From contig JAKFYB010000017.1 of assembly GCA_021731085.1 (NCBI GenBank), forward strand, positions 53,011 through 117,010: DNA of 64,000 bases, in the 5' to 3' direction. The position numbers were made by a program, and so were the translations under genes. This document shows positions 39,532-48,924 of this stretch, in pieces. This DNA comes from Dehalococcoidia bacterium. GTDB lineage: Bacteria > Chloroflexota > Dehalococcoidia > DSTF01 > JACRBR01. Below the pieces are notes generated by a model that was given only the letters and a program-made list of their open reading frames with translations, was not told the DNA's origin and searched no databases. The first letter of the stretch is position 1. Each line of letters opens with the position of its first letter.

Positions 39532-40755
39532 TTAGCGGCGGGCGAGTTTGGCGACGGCGTTGTTAAATGTGAGGATGTAGATCTCGCCGTCGGCGTCTTG
39601 CCAGAACGACGGGATCTGCAGGCCCGTCTCGGCGATTAGCACCGGCTCGGAGTCATCGCTGCTGGTGTCGAGCGCCCAGATGTTGCCGGTGCAGTAGTCG
39701 CCGTAGACGTACCAGCCTTCGAGTTCTGGCATGTCATCGCCGCGATAGACGTATCCGCCCGTGACGGAGCAGCCGAAGTCGCGGCCGTAGACAGCGCGCG
39801 GCAGCGTCAGTCCGGCCTGGTCGCACGACTCCGCTTCGAAACACTCGTCGCCTTCCATGATGTTCCAGCCGTAATTGCCGCCGATCGTCACATCGCCGAC
39901 CTCTTCCCACGTGTTCTGGCCGACATCGCCCACCCACAGGTCGCCTGTTTCCCTGTCGAACGAGAATCGCCACGGATTGCGGAAGCCGTACGCAAAGATC
40001 TCTGGCGCGCCGCCACCGCTCTCGAACGGATTGTCGGATGGGATAGAGATGCCGTCTCCTGCAACGTCGAACCGGAGGATCTTGCCCAGCAGGGCGTTCG
40101 TATCCTGGCCGTTCTCCTCCGGATCGCCGCCAGAACCCCCGTCGCCCACGCCGAGATAGAGGTAGCCGTCGGGACCGAACTCGAGCGCGCCGCCGTTGTG
40201 GTTGCTGAACGGGTCGTCGATGCGGAGAAGAACCTCGCCGGACGCGGGGTCGGCGGCATCGCCACTGGCCGTGTAGCGTTCGAGGATCGTCTGTCGCGGC
40301 GGGCCGGCGCTGTAGTAGATGTAGAAAAGACTCGTGCTTTCGAAGTCGGGATCGAAGGCGATGCCGAGGAGGCCTTCTTCGTTTCCGGGATCGGTGATGA
40401 TCTTCGACATCACGTCCAGGAACGCCGTCGGCTCGACGCTCTCGTCCGTGAGACTAAAGCGCTGCACCATGCCATCTTGCGTGATGACAACGGCGTCATC
40501 GGTGCCGGGTATCGCTTCGATCTCCACCATGCGGTCGAAGGTGAGTTGTGGCAACGCGGTCTCTGCCGTGTATGCGTCGGCTTCCACCGAGCCCAAGGGT
40601 TCTTGCGATGGTGCCCTCTCCTCCGTCGGCGGTGCGGATGCCGTCGTCGGTTCGGCCGTGACTGTTGCGTCGTCACCATCGCCGTCGTCTGAACTGCACG
40701 CCGCTAAGCCGAGTACGAGGCAGACAGTCGCCGCTGCAACAACGATCCCACGCAT
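39532..40755 (-). CDS. PQQ-type sugar dehydrogenase lipoprotein (GSDH family), copy 1
   Basis: The ATG at 40755 (MRGIVVAAATV) follows GGAGGG and gives 407 residues with a lipobox LGLAAC at Cys20. A Thr/Pro/acidic linker leads to a six-bladed beta-propeller: VVITQDGMVQRF, GLLGIAFDPDFESTSLFYIYYS, NHNGGALEFGPDGYLYLGVGDGGSGGDPEENGQ and AYGFRNPWRFSFDRETGDLWVGDVGQNTWEEV. These are hallmarks of soluble aldose/sorbosone dehydrogenases, which oxidise sugars with bound PQQ. It is anchored outside the membrane. A close paralogue follows upstream. Confidence 0.88.
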   Translation of the reverse strand: MRGIVVAAATVCLVLGLAACSSDDGDGDDATVTAEPTTASAPPTEERAPSQEPLGSVEADAYTAETALPQLTFDRMVEIEAIPGTDDAVVITQDGMVQRFSLTDESVEPTAFLDVMSKIITDPGNEEGLLGIAFDPDFESTSLFYIYYSAGPPRQTILERYTASGDAADPASGEVLLRIDDPFSNHNGGALEFGPDGYLYLGVGDGGSGGDPEENGQDTNALLGKILRFDVAGDGISIPSDNPFESGGGAPEIFAYGFRNPWRFSFDRETGDLWVGDVGQNTWEEVGDVTIGGNYGWNIMEGDECFEAESCDQAGLTLPRAVYGRDFGCSVTGGYVYRGDDMPELEGWYVYGDYCTGNIWALDTSSDDSEPVLIAETGLQIPSFWQDADGEIYILTFNNAVAKLARR

Positions 40756-40798
40756 CCTGTGACCCTCCACTGACGACTGACGGCTAACGACTAGAGCG

Positions 40799-41950
40799 CT
40801 ACTTGCGGACGATGCGTTCGACGCTGTTGTCGAAGGTCACGATGTACACCTCGCCAGCCGGATCTTGCGCGAATGATGCGATCGACTTGCCTGTGTCCGC
40901 GATCGGGATAGGCGTCTTGCCCTCACCCTCGACGTTCACGGCCCACACGCGCCCGCTGCAGAAGTCGCCGTAGATGTACCAGCCCTGCAACTCCGGCATC
41001 GACGCGCCGCGATAGACGTAGCCGCCCGTGATTGAGCAGCCGTACTCGTGCGTGTATTCCGCCACCGGCAGGATCGTGTTCGTCGCGTCGCAGTCGTCAT
41101 CGTCGTAACACTGCGTGCCTTCGAGGCGGTTCCAGCCGTAATTTCCGCCGGAGACAACGACATCTACTTCCTCGATGTTCTCCTGTCCAACGTCGCCCGC
41201 CCACAACTGGCCGGTCACCGTATCGAACGAGATGCGCCACGGATTGCGGAAGCCGTACGCGAAGATTTCAGTCTGTGCGCCGACAAGGCCGACGAAGGGA
41301 TTGCTCGCCGGCACGGTGTAGCCCGCGCCGGACACGTCGATGCGCAGGATCTTGCCGAGAATCGTGTCGAGCCGTTGCCCGTTGCCCTCGGGATCGCCGC
41401 CGGAGCCGCCATCACCGAGCGCGACGTAGAGGTAGCCGTCGGGTCCGAAGACGAGCGATCCACCATTGTGATTCGCAAACGGCTGTGGCTGCTGGAACAG
41501 GATCTCCTCGCTGTCGGGATCGCCGACGCCAGCGACCGCGATGAAGCGCGAGACCGTCGTCTGGCGCGACTGGCCGTCGGCGCGCACGGGCCCGCCGCCG
41601 TCAGCGGTGTAATGGACGTAGAAGCGGCCCGTCGTCGCGAAGTCCGGCGCGAACGCGAACCCTAACAGACCCTCTTCGTCGGCTGGTTCGGGGATCATGC
41701 GGTTTTCGACATCGAGGAACATCACGGGCTCAGCCGCCGGATCCGTCGTGTTTACCTTCCATGCCTGGCCCGACTGCGTGATGACCACGGCGTGGTCAAG
41801 ATCGCCCGGGATCCAGTACATGCCCGTCATCTGGTCGAAGTCGGCCTGGGGGAAGGCGGCCGTCGTGCTATAGCCGTTGGGTTGCGGACAGGCCGCGGCA
41901 AAGATTCCGCCAGCCACAAGAGCCGACATAACGAGTAACTTCCTGATCAT
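40799..41950 (-). CDS. PQQ-type sugar dehydrogenase lipoprotein (GSDH family), copy 2
   Basis: The ATG at 41950 (MIRKLLVMSAL) follows GGAGG and gives 383 residues with a lipobox FAAAC at Cys21. The propeller motifs repeat those of the neighbour: VVITQSGQAWKV, GLLGFAFAPDFATTGRFYVHYT, NHNGGSLVFGPDGYLYVALGDGGSGGDPEGNGQ and AYGFRNPWRISFDTVTGQLWAGDVGQENIEEV. The pair probably arose by tandem duplication. No PQQ synthesis genes are in the window, so cofactor supply is unknown. Confidence 0.88.
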   Translation of the reverse strand: MIRKLLVMSALVAGGIFAAACPQPNGYSTTAAFPQADFDQMTGMYWIPGDLDHAVVITQSGQAWKVNTTDPAAEPVMFLDVENRMIPEPADEEGLLGFAFAPDFATTGRFYVHYTADGGGPVRADGQSRQTTVSRFIAVAGVGDPDSEEILFQQPQPFANHNGGSLVFGPDGYLYVALGDGGSGGDPEGNGQRLDTILGKILRIDVSGAGYTVPASNPFVGLVGAQTEIFAYGFRNPWRISFDTVTGQLWAGDVGQENIEEVDVVVSGGNYGWNRLEGTQCYDDDDCDATNTILPVAEYTHEYGCSITGGYVYRGASMPELQGWYIYGDFCSGRVWAVNVEGEGKTPIPIADTGKSIASFAQDPAGEVYIVTFDNSVERIVRK

Positions 41951-42086
41951 CAAGCAAACTCCTCCATGTACGTCCATAGTACGCAATCGATTCGCGATTC
42001 GACTTGTGCCTGTCCTTGCGTTGGCGAGACAAATCGACATTCTGTTAATAGCGCAGGATCGCGCAGGGCTCGACATTTACCCTCCC

Positions 42087-42113
42087 TTAATGACCGTTAA
42101 TGTTCCGTTAATG
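42087..42113 (+). promoter_or_regulatory. Candidate PHO box upstream of pstS
   Basis: TTAATG occurs three times at 42087, 42097 and 42108, spaced 10 and 11 bp, that is on one face of the helix. PhoB/PhoP-type regulators bind such phased direct repeats in place of a -35 element. A weak -10 (TAGCCT, 42123-42128) lies 10 bp downstream. Confidence 0.65.
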
Positions 42114-42203
42114 ACCCATTCCTAGCCTGAAATCGCGTTCCAGGTGGTTACACGCGGGAGTGCCGACAGTCGGGCTCCGCAAGTTGAAGGAGTGGGAGAA
42201 CCA

Positions 42204-43241
42204 GTGTTGAGAGGCAATTCGAGGAGCAAGAAGTTCCTGGCAATGGCGGCGGGACTGACCGCCCTGAGCCTGCTCGCCTTCGCGGCGTGCGGAGACGATG
42301 ACGACGGCGGCGAGGACGGAGACACCACGCCGGCGGCGACATCAGCAGCGACCCAGCCCTCTTCCGGCGCCGACTTCGACTACGAGTCGCTGAGCGGCGA
42401 AATCCGCAACGACGGCTCATCGACCGTCTTCCCGATTTCCGAGGCAGTCGCGGAAGAGTTCAGCGCTGCAGCGCCAGATGTCCGGGCGAATGTCGGGTTT
42501 TCAGGCACGGGTGGTGGCTTCGAGAAGTTCTGCGCCGGCGAGATCGAAGTGAGCAACGCCTCACGGCCCATCAAGGAAGACGAGACCGCCGCCTGCACTG
42601 AAGGCGGCATCACCGACGTCGTCGAGTTCCAGGTCGCCATCGACGCCCTGACCATCGTCGCGAACCCGGAGAATGACTTCCTTGAGTGCCTCACCGTGCA
42701 GCAGTTGCACGACATCTTCACCGGCACATCAACGACATGGGATCAGGTTGACCCCTCGTTCCCCGCGGAAGACATCGAACTGTTCTTCCCCGGCACCGAC
42801 TCCGGCACATTCGACTACTTCGTCGAGGCGATCATCGAAGGCGTCGACGAAACAGCAACGCACACGGGCGATGGCACATCCTCAGAAGACGACAACGTGC
42901 TCGCACTCGGCGTCGAGGGCAGCCCGAACGGCATCGGCTACTTCGGATTCGCGTACTACCAGGAAGCAGGCTCGTCACTGAAGGCGATTTCGGTCGACGG
43001 CGGCGACGGCTGCATCGCTCCGTCGCTGGAAGCTGCGACGGACAACACGTACCAGCCGCTCAGTCGCCCGCTCTTCATCTACACCAGCGCCGAGCTGTTG
43101 GAGACGGAGCCGCAGGTGCTGGGTTTTGTCAACTTCTACCTGGAGAACACGAACGCGCTCTCCGCGGAAGTCGGCTACGTGCCGATGTCCGATGAACTGC
43201 TCGCGGAGCAGGTCGCGAAGCTTGCGCCGTATCTTCCATAA
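42204..43241 (+). CDS. pstS: Phosphate ABC transporter substrate-binding lipoprotein PstS
   Basis: GTG 42204, downstream of AAGGAG and GGGAG, gives 345 residues with a lipobox FAAC about residue 28 and an acidic Thr/Ala-rich linker. The binding domain starts IRNDGSSTVFPISEAVAEEF, where the TST-type loop binds phosphate, and continues with GFSGTGGGFEKFCAGEIEVSNASRPI and FFPGTDSGTFDYFVEAI, both typical of PstS. It captures phosphate outside the membrane and hands it to PstCA. A hairpin follows at 43263. Confidence 0.95.
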   Translation: MLRGNSRSKKFLAMAAGLTALSLLAFAACGDDDDGGEDGDTTPAATSAATQPSSGADFDYESLSGEIRNDGSSTVFPISEAVAEEFSAAAPDVRANVGFSGTGGGFEKFCAGEIEVSNASRPIKEDETAACTEGGITDVVEFQVAIDALTIVANPENDFLECLTVQQLHDIFTGTSTTWDQVDPSFPAEDIELFFPGTDSGTFDYFVEAIIEGVDETATHTGDGTSSEDDNVLALGVEGSPNGIGYFGFAYYQEAGSSLKAISVDGGDGCIAPSLEAATDNTYQPLSRPLFIYTSAELLETEPQVLGFVNFYLENTNALSAEVGYVPMSDELLAEQVAKLAPYLP

Positions 43242-43262
43242 CGACGTAACCGCATGACAGGC

Positions 43263-43297
43263 GCGGGCGGCAGGCAGCATTCAAGTCTGCCGCCCGC
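43263..43297 (+). terminator. Hairpin between pstS and pstC
   Basis: A perfect 11 bp stem (GCGGGCGGCAG with CTGCCGCCCGC) encloses a 13-nt loop. No T run follows, so it more probably attenuates or protects the pstS message than ends it fully. Confidence 0.5.
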
Positions 43298-43333
43298 TAC
43301 TATCCTCCCGATCGCTAGCGCAATGTGAGAGCG

Positions 43334-44329
43334 ATGGCAGCGCAAACCGGCGGCCAAATGCAGCAACCCCTCGACCTCCGGCGCAAGCCGATGCGACACG
43401 CGACGGAGCGCGTGATCGAGCTTGTCCTGCTGTTGTGCGCGACGATCTCGCTCCTCACGACGGCTGCCATCGTCGTCGTGCTCTTCACCGAGACGCTTTC
43501 GTTTTTCCGCGAAGTTCCTCTGCGCGACTTCTTCTTCGCGACCGAGTGGCAGCCGTTGTTCAAGCCTGTGTCCTACGGCATCTGGGAACTGGTCTTCGGG
43601 ACGATCAACGTCGTCCTCTGGTCGATGGTGTTTGCGCTACCGATCGGTCTTGCCGCGGCCATATACCTCAGCGAGTACGCCTCTCCGAGCACGCGCAAGA
43701 TCCTCAAGCCAACGCTTGAGGCGCTCGCAGGTGTTCCGACCGTTGTGTACGCGTACTTCGCGCTCACGGTAGTCTCGCAGCAGATCCTCATACCGCTTTG
43801 GGACTATGAGTTTCAAGTATTTCCCTGGGGCACACCGTTCTTCACATTCATGCTGCCCGGCGAAATCACGTTCTTCAACAGCCTTGGCGCCAGCCTCATG
43901 CTTGCGGTGATGGTTCTGCCTACGATTGCTTCAATCTCAGAGGACGCGATGTCGAATGTGCCGCGCGACCTGCGGGAGGCCGCGTATGGCCTCGGAGCAA
44001 CACGCATGGAGGTCGCCCTACGCGTCGTGTTTCCGGCCGCCTTGTCTGGAATAGCGGCCGCCATCCTGCTTGCCATCGCCCGCGTCGTCGGTGAGACGAT
44101 GATTGTGGCCATCGCCGCTGGTTCTACGCCGAACCTGACGCTGTCCCCGCTCGAGAGCATCCAGACGATGACCGGCTTCATGCTGCAGGTCGGACTCGGC
44201 GATGCAGCACGCGGCACGATCGACTATCAGGCGCTGTTTGCTGTCGGCTCGATGCTGTTCGTGATGACGTTCATGCTCAACGTCGTCGCACAGATGATCG
44301 TGAACCGCTTCCGGGAGGCGTACGAGTAA
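43334..44329 (+). CDS. pstC: Phosphate ABC transporter permease PstC
   Basis: ATG 43334 (MAAQTGGQMQQ) gives 331 residues; an in-frame GTG at 43325 is possible. Six helices are visible, with the EAA loop DAMSNVPRDLREAAYGLGATRMEVALRVVFPAALSGI and the downstream RVVGETMIVAIAAGS, both characteristic of PstC. It forms the membrane channel with PstA. Its stop overlaps the pstA ATG. Confidence 0.95.
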   Translation: MAAQTGGQMQQPLDLRRKPMRHATERVIELVLLLCATISLLTTAAIVVVLFTETLSFFREVPLRDFFFATEWQPLFKPVSYGIWELVFGTINVVLWSMVFALPIGLAAAIYLSEYASPSTRKILKPTLEALAGVPTVVYAYFALTVVSQQILIPLWDYEFQVFPWGTPFFTFMLPGEITFFNSLGASLMLAVMVLPTIASISEDAMSNVPRDLREAAYGLGATRMEVALRVVFPAALSGIAAAILLAIARVVGETMIVAIAAGSTPNLTLSPLESIQTMTGFMLQVGLGDAARGTIDYQALFAVGSMLFVMTFMLNVVAQMIVNRFREAYE

Positions 44330-45228
44330 TGGGCGCTGGAACACGCTACGTCTCAGCCGAAGCGCCGTCTCTGCAGGCAACCGGAAAGGTTGCCCGTCGG
44401 CAGGCGATGTCGCGCATGTCGCGGTACGTCCTGCTGTTGGCGACCCTCACCGGCGTCTTCGTCCTGCTCTACCTCGCCTACGACACCATCAACACCGGTT
44501 GGGACCGGCTCAGCTGGGACTTCCTCACGAGTTACCCCTCGCGCTTTGCCGAGAAAGCTGGTCTGCGCTCGTCGATCATCGGCTCGGTGTGGGTGCTTAC
44601 GACAACGATCATCATCGCGATACCGATCGCCATCGGCACAGCGATCTGGATGGAAGAGTTCGCGCCGAAGAACAAGATCCTGACGCTGGCGAAACTCAAC
44701 CTAGCGAACCTCGCAGGCGTCCCGAGCATCATCTACGGCATCCTCGGCCTTGCAGTCTTCGTGCGCTTCGCGGATCTCGGACCGAGCATTCTCGCCGGTG
44801 CCTTGACGCTCGCCCTGATGATTTTGCCGATGACGGTGATCGCGTCGCAGGAAGCCATCCGCCAGGTGCCGCCGAGCATCCGTGAAGGCGCCTTGGCGCT
44901 GGGCGCGACGCGCTGGCAGACCGTGTGGCATCACGTCCTTCCGGGCGCAATGCCCGGCATCATGACCGGCACGATTCTTGCGATTTCGCGCGCGGCCGGC
45001 GAGACGGCAGCGCTCATCATGATCGGCGCGTTCACGTTCATCGCTTTCGACAACACCAGCCTGCGCGATGACTTCACGACGGTACCGGTGCAGATCTACA
45101 ACTGGACCATCAGGCCGCAGGAGGCCTTCAGGCAGAACGCCGCGGCGGCCATTATCGTCCTCATGGTCGCGATTTTCAGCCTGAACCTCGTCGCGGCCAT
45201 CATCCGCGAGCGTTACCGACACCAGTAG
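44329..45228 (+). CDS. pstA: Phosphate ABC transporter permease PstA
   Basis: A 299-residue protein with six helices. Signatures are LANLAGVPSIIYGILGLAVFV, the EAA loop EAIRQVPPSIREGALALGATRWQTVWHHVLPGAMPGI, and SRAAGETAALIMIGAF. The first 27 residues before the first helix are a hydrophilic extension. It overlaps pstC by one base. Confidence 0.95.
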   Translation: MGAGTRYVSAEAPSLQATGKVARRQAMSRMSRYVLLLATLTGVFVLLYLAYDTINTGWDRLSWDFLTSYPSRFAEKAGLRSSIIGSVWVLTTTIIIAIPIAIGTAIWMEEFAPKNKILTLAKLNLANLAGVPSIIYGILGLAVFVRFADLGPSILAGALTLALMILPMTVIASQEAIRQVPPSIREGALALGATRWQTVWHHVLPGAMPGIMTGTILAISRAAGETAALIMIGAFTFIAFDNTSLRDDFTTVPVQIYNWTIRPQEAFRQNAAAAIIVLMVAIFSLNLVAAIIRERYRHQ

Positions 45229-45273
45229 CAGAGCCCGAAAGGGCGCCCACCCCGATTCCTGCGGGAAGGTAAA

Positions 45274-46140
45274 ATGACGATGATACGAGCAACAGAGCGT
45301 CCAAAGGCCGTCACGGAGGATCGACTGATCACCGATCAACACCTGCCGATTGACGAGCGCATCACGCGCATCGAAGACGACTCCATCCTGGAGGTCTCGA
45401 ACTTCTCCGCGTACTACGGCAAGTTCCGCGCCCTCCACAACGTCTCGTTCCAGATCCCTGAAAAGAAGATCACGGCGCTCATCGGCCCATCGGGCTGCGG
45501 CAAGAGCACCCTCCTCCGTTGCATCAATCGCATGAACGACCTCGTGCCATCATTTCACGGCGAGGGCGAAGTGACCTTCCGCGGACAAGATCTGTACGCG
45601 AAGGACGTCGATCCTGTCGAGGTCCGCCGCCGCATTGGCATGGTCTTCCAAAAGCCAAACCCGTTCCCGAAGTCCATCTACGAGAACATCGCCTTCGGCC
45701 CAAAGGTCAACGGCATGAACGTCAACATGCCCGCGCTCGTCGAGGATTGCCTGCGACGCGCTGCCCTCTGGGATGACGTGAAGGACAAGCTCAAGCAGAG
45801 TGGTCTCGCACTGTCCGGCGGCCAGCAGCAGCGTCTGTGCATCGCCCGCGCGCTCGCCACCCAGCCGGAGGTGATCCTGATGGACGAGCCCTGCAGCGCG
45901 CTTGACCCGATCGCCACGTTGAAGATCGAAGACCTGATGAAGGAGCTATCCAAAGACTTCACGATCATCATCGTCACACACAACATGCAGCAGGCGGCGC
46001 GCGTAGCCGACTACACAGCCTTCCTGATGATGCGCGAGGATCGCGCCGGTGAACTCGTGGAATTCAGCGACACCGACAAGCTGTTCACGATGCCGAAAGA
46101 CAAGCGCACGGAAGACTACATCACCGGACGGTTCGGCTAG
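45274..46140 (+). CDS. pstB: Phosphate ABC transporter ATP-binding protein PstB
   Basis: A 288-residue ATPase with Walker [21 protein letters not shown] and [43 protein letters not shown], the standard PstB Q-loop. The signature LSGGQQQR and Walker [14 protein letters not shown] follow. An N-terminal extension of about 40 residues precedes the ATPase core; ATG 45274 has GGGAAGG upstream. It powers phosphate uptake through PstCA and relays the phosphate status to PhoR with PhoU. Confidence 0.96.
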   Translation: MTMIRATERPKAVTEDRLITDQHLPIDERITRIEDDSILEVSNFSAYYGKFRALHNVSFQIPEKKITALIGPSGCGKSTLLRCINRMNDLVPSFHGEGEVTFRGQDLYAKDVDPVEVRRRIGMVFQKPNPFPKSIYENIAFGPKVNGMNVNMPALVEDCLRRAALWDDVKDKLKQSGLALSGGQQQRLCIARALATQPEVILMDEPCSALDPIATLKIEDLMKELSKDFTIIIVTHNMQQAARVADYTAFLMMREDRAGELVEFSDTDKLFTMPKDKRTEDYITGRFG

Positions 46141-46149
46141 GAGCGCGAT

Positions 46150-46815
46150 ATGACACGAGAACTGTTCGAAAAGAACCTGCGCGACATGCAAGAGGACGTC
46201 CTCATCATGGGCAGCATGGTAGAGAAGGCCATCCAGCGCTCGATGGACTCGTTGCGAACCCGCGACGTGAAGCTCTCAAACGCCGTCGTCGCCGAAGACA
46301 TCGCGATCAATGCCAAGCGCTACGAGATCGAGGAGAAGTGCATCCACTCGATCGCGCTCCAGGCGCCGATGGCCGCCGATCTGCGGGTCATTGTCGCCAT
46401 TCTCTTCATATCCAACGAGCTTGAGCGGATGGCCGACCACGCCGAAGGCATCGCGCGTATCAACATGATGCTTGGCGAGGGCCCCCTGTCCGGGCCAATC
46501 GGCGACATCATGCTGATGGGGACGAAGTCCAACGACATGCTGCGCCGCAGCCTCACAGCCTTCGTCGACCGCGATGTGGAACTCGCGCGTCAGATCTGTG
46601 ACGACGATGACGAGATCGACAACCTCTACGACTCTTCATACCACTCGCTGATTCAGGATGTAATCAAAACGCCGCAAGATGTCGAACGCATCACCTACCT
46701 CATCTGGAGTTGCCACAACCTTGAGCGCATCGCCGACCGGGTGACCAACATATGCGAACGCGTGATCTTCATGGTGACGGGCCAGCTCGAAGAAATAAAC
46801 GTGTCCCGCTATTGA
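46150..46815 (+). CDS. phoU: Phosphate transport regulator PhoU
   Basis: A 221-residue helical protein made of two PhoU repeats. The motif ALQAPMAADLRVIVAILFISNELERMADHAEGIARI is in repeat one, and ERITYLIWSCHNLERIADRVTNICERVIFMVTG is in repeat two. The ExxRxxDH pattern is the metal-binding surface. PhoU keeps the PhoR kinase quiet when phosphate is plentiful. It starts nine bases after pstB. Confidence 0.95.
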   Translation: MTRELFEKNLRDMQEDVLIMGSMVEKAIQRSMDSLRTRDVKLSNAVVAEDIAINAKRYEIEEKCIHSIALQAPMAADLRVIVAILFISNELERMADHAEGIARINMMLGEGPLSGPIGDIMLMGTKSNDMLRRSLTAFVDRDVELARQICDDDDEIDNLYDSSYHSLIQDVIKTPQDVERITYLIWSCHNLERIADRVTNICERVIFMVTGQLEEINVSRY

Positions 46816-46843
46816 GCCCGCCCAAAGCGGGGATCGGCACTTC

Positions 46844-47560
46844 ATGACGACGACGCAGCCTGCCGCCACACAAGCCGCCGCCCGCACCGTCCTCGTTGTT
46901 GAGGACGAGGCGAGTCTGGCATCTACGCTTTCGTACAACCTGCGCAAGAACGGCTTCAACGTCGTGTCAGCCGCCGACGGGCTCGAGGGCTTGCACGCAG
47001 CCCGGCGCGAACGCCCGGACGTCGTCATCCTCGACCTGATGTTGCCGAAGATGGATGGTCTCGAAGTCTGCCGCAAGATCCGTGCCGACTCCGATGTGCC
47101 GATCTTGATGCTCACGGCGAAGAGCGAGGAACTCGACAAGATCGTCGGGCTCGAGATGGGCGCCGACGACTACCTCACGAAGCCCTTTAGCATGCGCGAA
47201 CTCATGGCGCGCGTGCGGGCGCTCCTGCGACGCACGGCGACGCGTGAGTCCGACGACAGTTCGTCGATACGCACTGGCGACCTTTCGCTCGACCTGCGTG
47301 GCCGCGTGGTCGTTCGACTCGGCAAGGAAGTCACGCTGAAGCCGAAGGAGTTCGACCTCCTGTTCTTTCTCGCGCGTAACGCAGGTCAGGTCTTCACCCG
47401 AGAACAGTTGCTGGAGAACGTCTGGGGCTACGATTTTTATGGGGGCAGCCGCACCGTCGACGTCCATGTGCGTTGGCTGCGGGAGAAGTTGGAGGAGACA
47501 CCCGCCCACCCGCGGCATCTCCTGACGGTGCGTGGCGTTGGCTATAAGTTCATCAAGTAG
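46844..47560 (+). CDS. phoB: Response regulator, PhoB/PhoP type
   Basis: A 238-residue OmpR/PhoB-family regulator. The receiver domain has the acidic pair EDE (20-22), the phosphorylated Asp64 in VILDLMLPKMDG, and TKPF. The C-terminal winged helix has LTLKPKEFDLLFFLARNAGQVFTREQLLENVWGYDFYGGSRTVDVHVRWLREKLE (read across the motif) and RGVGYKF. Position after phoU and before a PAS-type kinase supports the phosphate assignment. It would bind the phased repeats upstream of pstS. Confidence 0.88.
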   Translation: MTTTQPAATQAAARTVLVVEDEASLASTLSYNLRKNGFNVVSAADGLEGLHAARRERPDVVILDLMLPKMDGLEVCRKIRADSDVPILMLTAKSEELDKIVGLEMGADDYLTKPFSMRELMARVRALLRRTATRESDDSSSIRTGDLSLDLRGRVVVRLGKEVTLKPKEFDLLFFLARNAGQVFTREQLLENVWGYDFYGGSRTVDVHVRWLREKLEETPAHPRHLLTVRGVGYKFIK

Positions 47561-47570
47561 TGTCAGCCGT

Positions 47571-48908
47571 GTGCGCGGACTCGTTGTTGGCGCGGTCGCG
47601 TTGTACGTCCTTGTCGTCGGCGCCGCCTTACTGATCGTCCGGCTGTCATCTGGTGGCACGGAAGCAGCGTGGCTTGCGTTCTTCTTCGCCACGTTGGCCG
47701 TTGCCGGCATCACCGCGCTGTTCCTCGTCCCACGTGCCCGCCGGCTCGGTGACCTGACGATTGTAGCTCGCCAACTCAGCGACGGAACGTACGCAGGCCG
47801 CGCGGCGGTTGCCGACGACGAGTTCAGCGATCTTGCGCTCGCGCTAAACGCCGCCGCCGAGAGCACGCAACGCACCATCAACGACCTCATGCAAGAGCGC
47901 GAGCAGCTGGAAGCCCTCCTGAACGCCAGCAGCGACGCCACCGTAGCCGTCGACACCGACGGGAGTGTCGTGTACGTGAACGGCGCCGCCTTGCACCTCT
48001 TTCCGTCGGCGGGCGAGCAGCCACGCGGGCGCCCCTTTATTGAGGTCGTGCGTGATCACGACCTGAACGAGCTCGTCGTCGCAGCCGCCCGCCGGGGTGA
48101 ACGCAGCGTCCGCGTCGTTGCATACGGCGAAGCACAGCGCTGGCTCCAGGCTACCGCCGTGCCGATCGAAGGCGCAGGTCTCTGGGCGGCGCTGGCCATC
48201 TTCCACGACCTCACGGAAGTCCGACGCATGGAGGGCATGCGGCGCGACTTCATCAGCAACGTCTCGCACGAACTGCGCACGCCGCTTGCCGGCATCCGCG
48301 CCGCTGCCGAAACACTGCAAGAAGGCGCACTCGAAGACACAGAGGCAGCGCAGGAGTTCCTCGGCCACATCCAGCGCGAGACCGACCGCATGACCCAGCT
48401 TGTCGAAGAGCTGCTCGAGCTGTCACGCATTGAATCCGGCGCGGCGCCGATGCACTTCTCGCAGCTCGATGCTGCAGGTCTGGTGACCGACAACGTGCGC
48501 CGGTTCTCGGGACAGGCGGAGCGTGCGGGGATCAGGCTCACTGCAGAGGTCCCCGTCGGCGCGCTTTCCGTGATCGGCGACGCGGAGCGCCTCGACCGCG
48601 CGCTCGGCAACCTCGTCGCGAACGCTCTCAAATTCACGCGCGAGGGCGGCACGATCACGCTTTCCGCGCGCGCCGTCGATGGCGATGTCGAGATAAGCGT
48701 CGCCGACACAGGCATCGGCATCGAGCCGGAGGAGCAGACGCGCGTGTTCGAGCGTTTCTATAAGTCGGACCGTGGACGCGGCGGTGGCGGCATCGGCCTC
48801 GGGCTCGCCATCGTGAAGCACATCGTCCTGGCCCACGAAGGCAACGTCTCCGTCGAATCGCGCGCTGGGCACGGCAGCACGTTCACAATGCGCCTCCCGC
48901 GGCGATAG
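47571..48908 (+). CDS. phoR: Sensor histidine kinase, PhoR type
   Basis: GTG 47571 (RGLVVGAVALY) gives 445 residues; TTG 47532, inside the regulator gene, is the alternative start. Two membrane helices (about 4-22 and 35-52) are followed by a HAMP-like linker, a PAS domain (LLNASSDATVAVDTDGSVVYVN), and the phosphoacceptor box NVSHELRTPLAGIRAAAETL. The ATPase has NLVANALKF, DTGIGI and GGIGLGLAI. There is almost no extracytoplasmic loop, as in PhoR kinases that sense through the Pst complex and PhoU. Confidence 0.88.
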   Translation: MRGLVVGAVALYVLVVGAALLIVRLSSGGTEAAWLAFFFATLAVAGITALFLVPRARRLGDLTIVARQLSDGTYAGRAAVADDEFSDLALALNAAAESTQRTINDLMQEREQLEALLNASSDATVAVDTDGSVVYVNGAALHLFPSAGEQPRGRPFIEVVRDHDLNELVVAAARRGERSVRVVAYGEAQRWLQATAVPIEGAGLWAALAIFHDLTEVRRMEGMRRDFISNVSHELRTPLAGIRAAAETLQEGALEDTEAAQEFLGHIQRETDRMTQLVEELLELSRIESGAAPMHFSQLDAAGLVTDNVRRFSGQAERAGIRLTAEVPVGALSVIGDAERLDRALGNLVANALKFTREGGTITLSARAVDGDVEISVADTGIGIEPEEQTRVFERFYKSDRGRGGGGIGLGLAIVKHIVLAHEGNVSVESRAGHGSTFTMRLPRR

Positions 48909-48924
48909 AAGTTGGCGCAACCAC

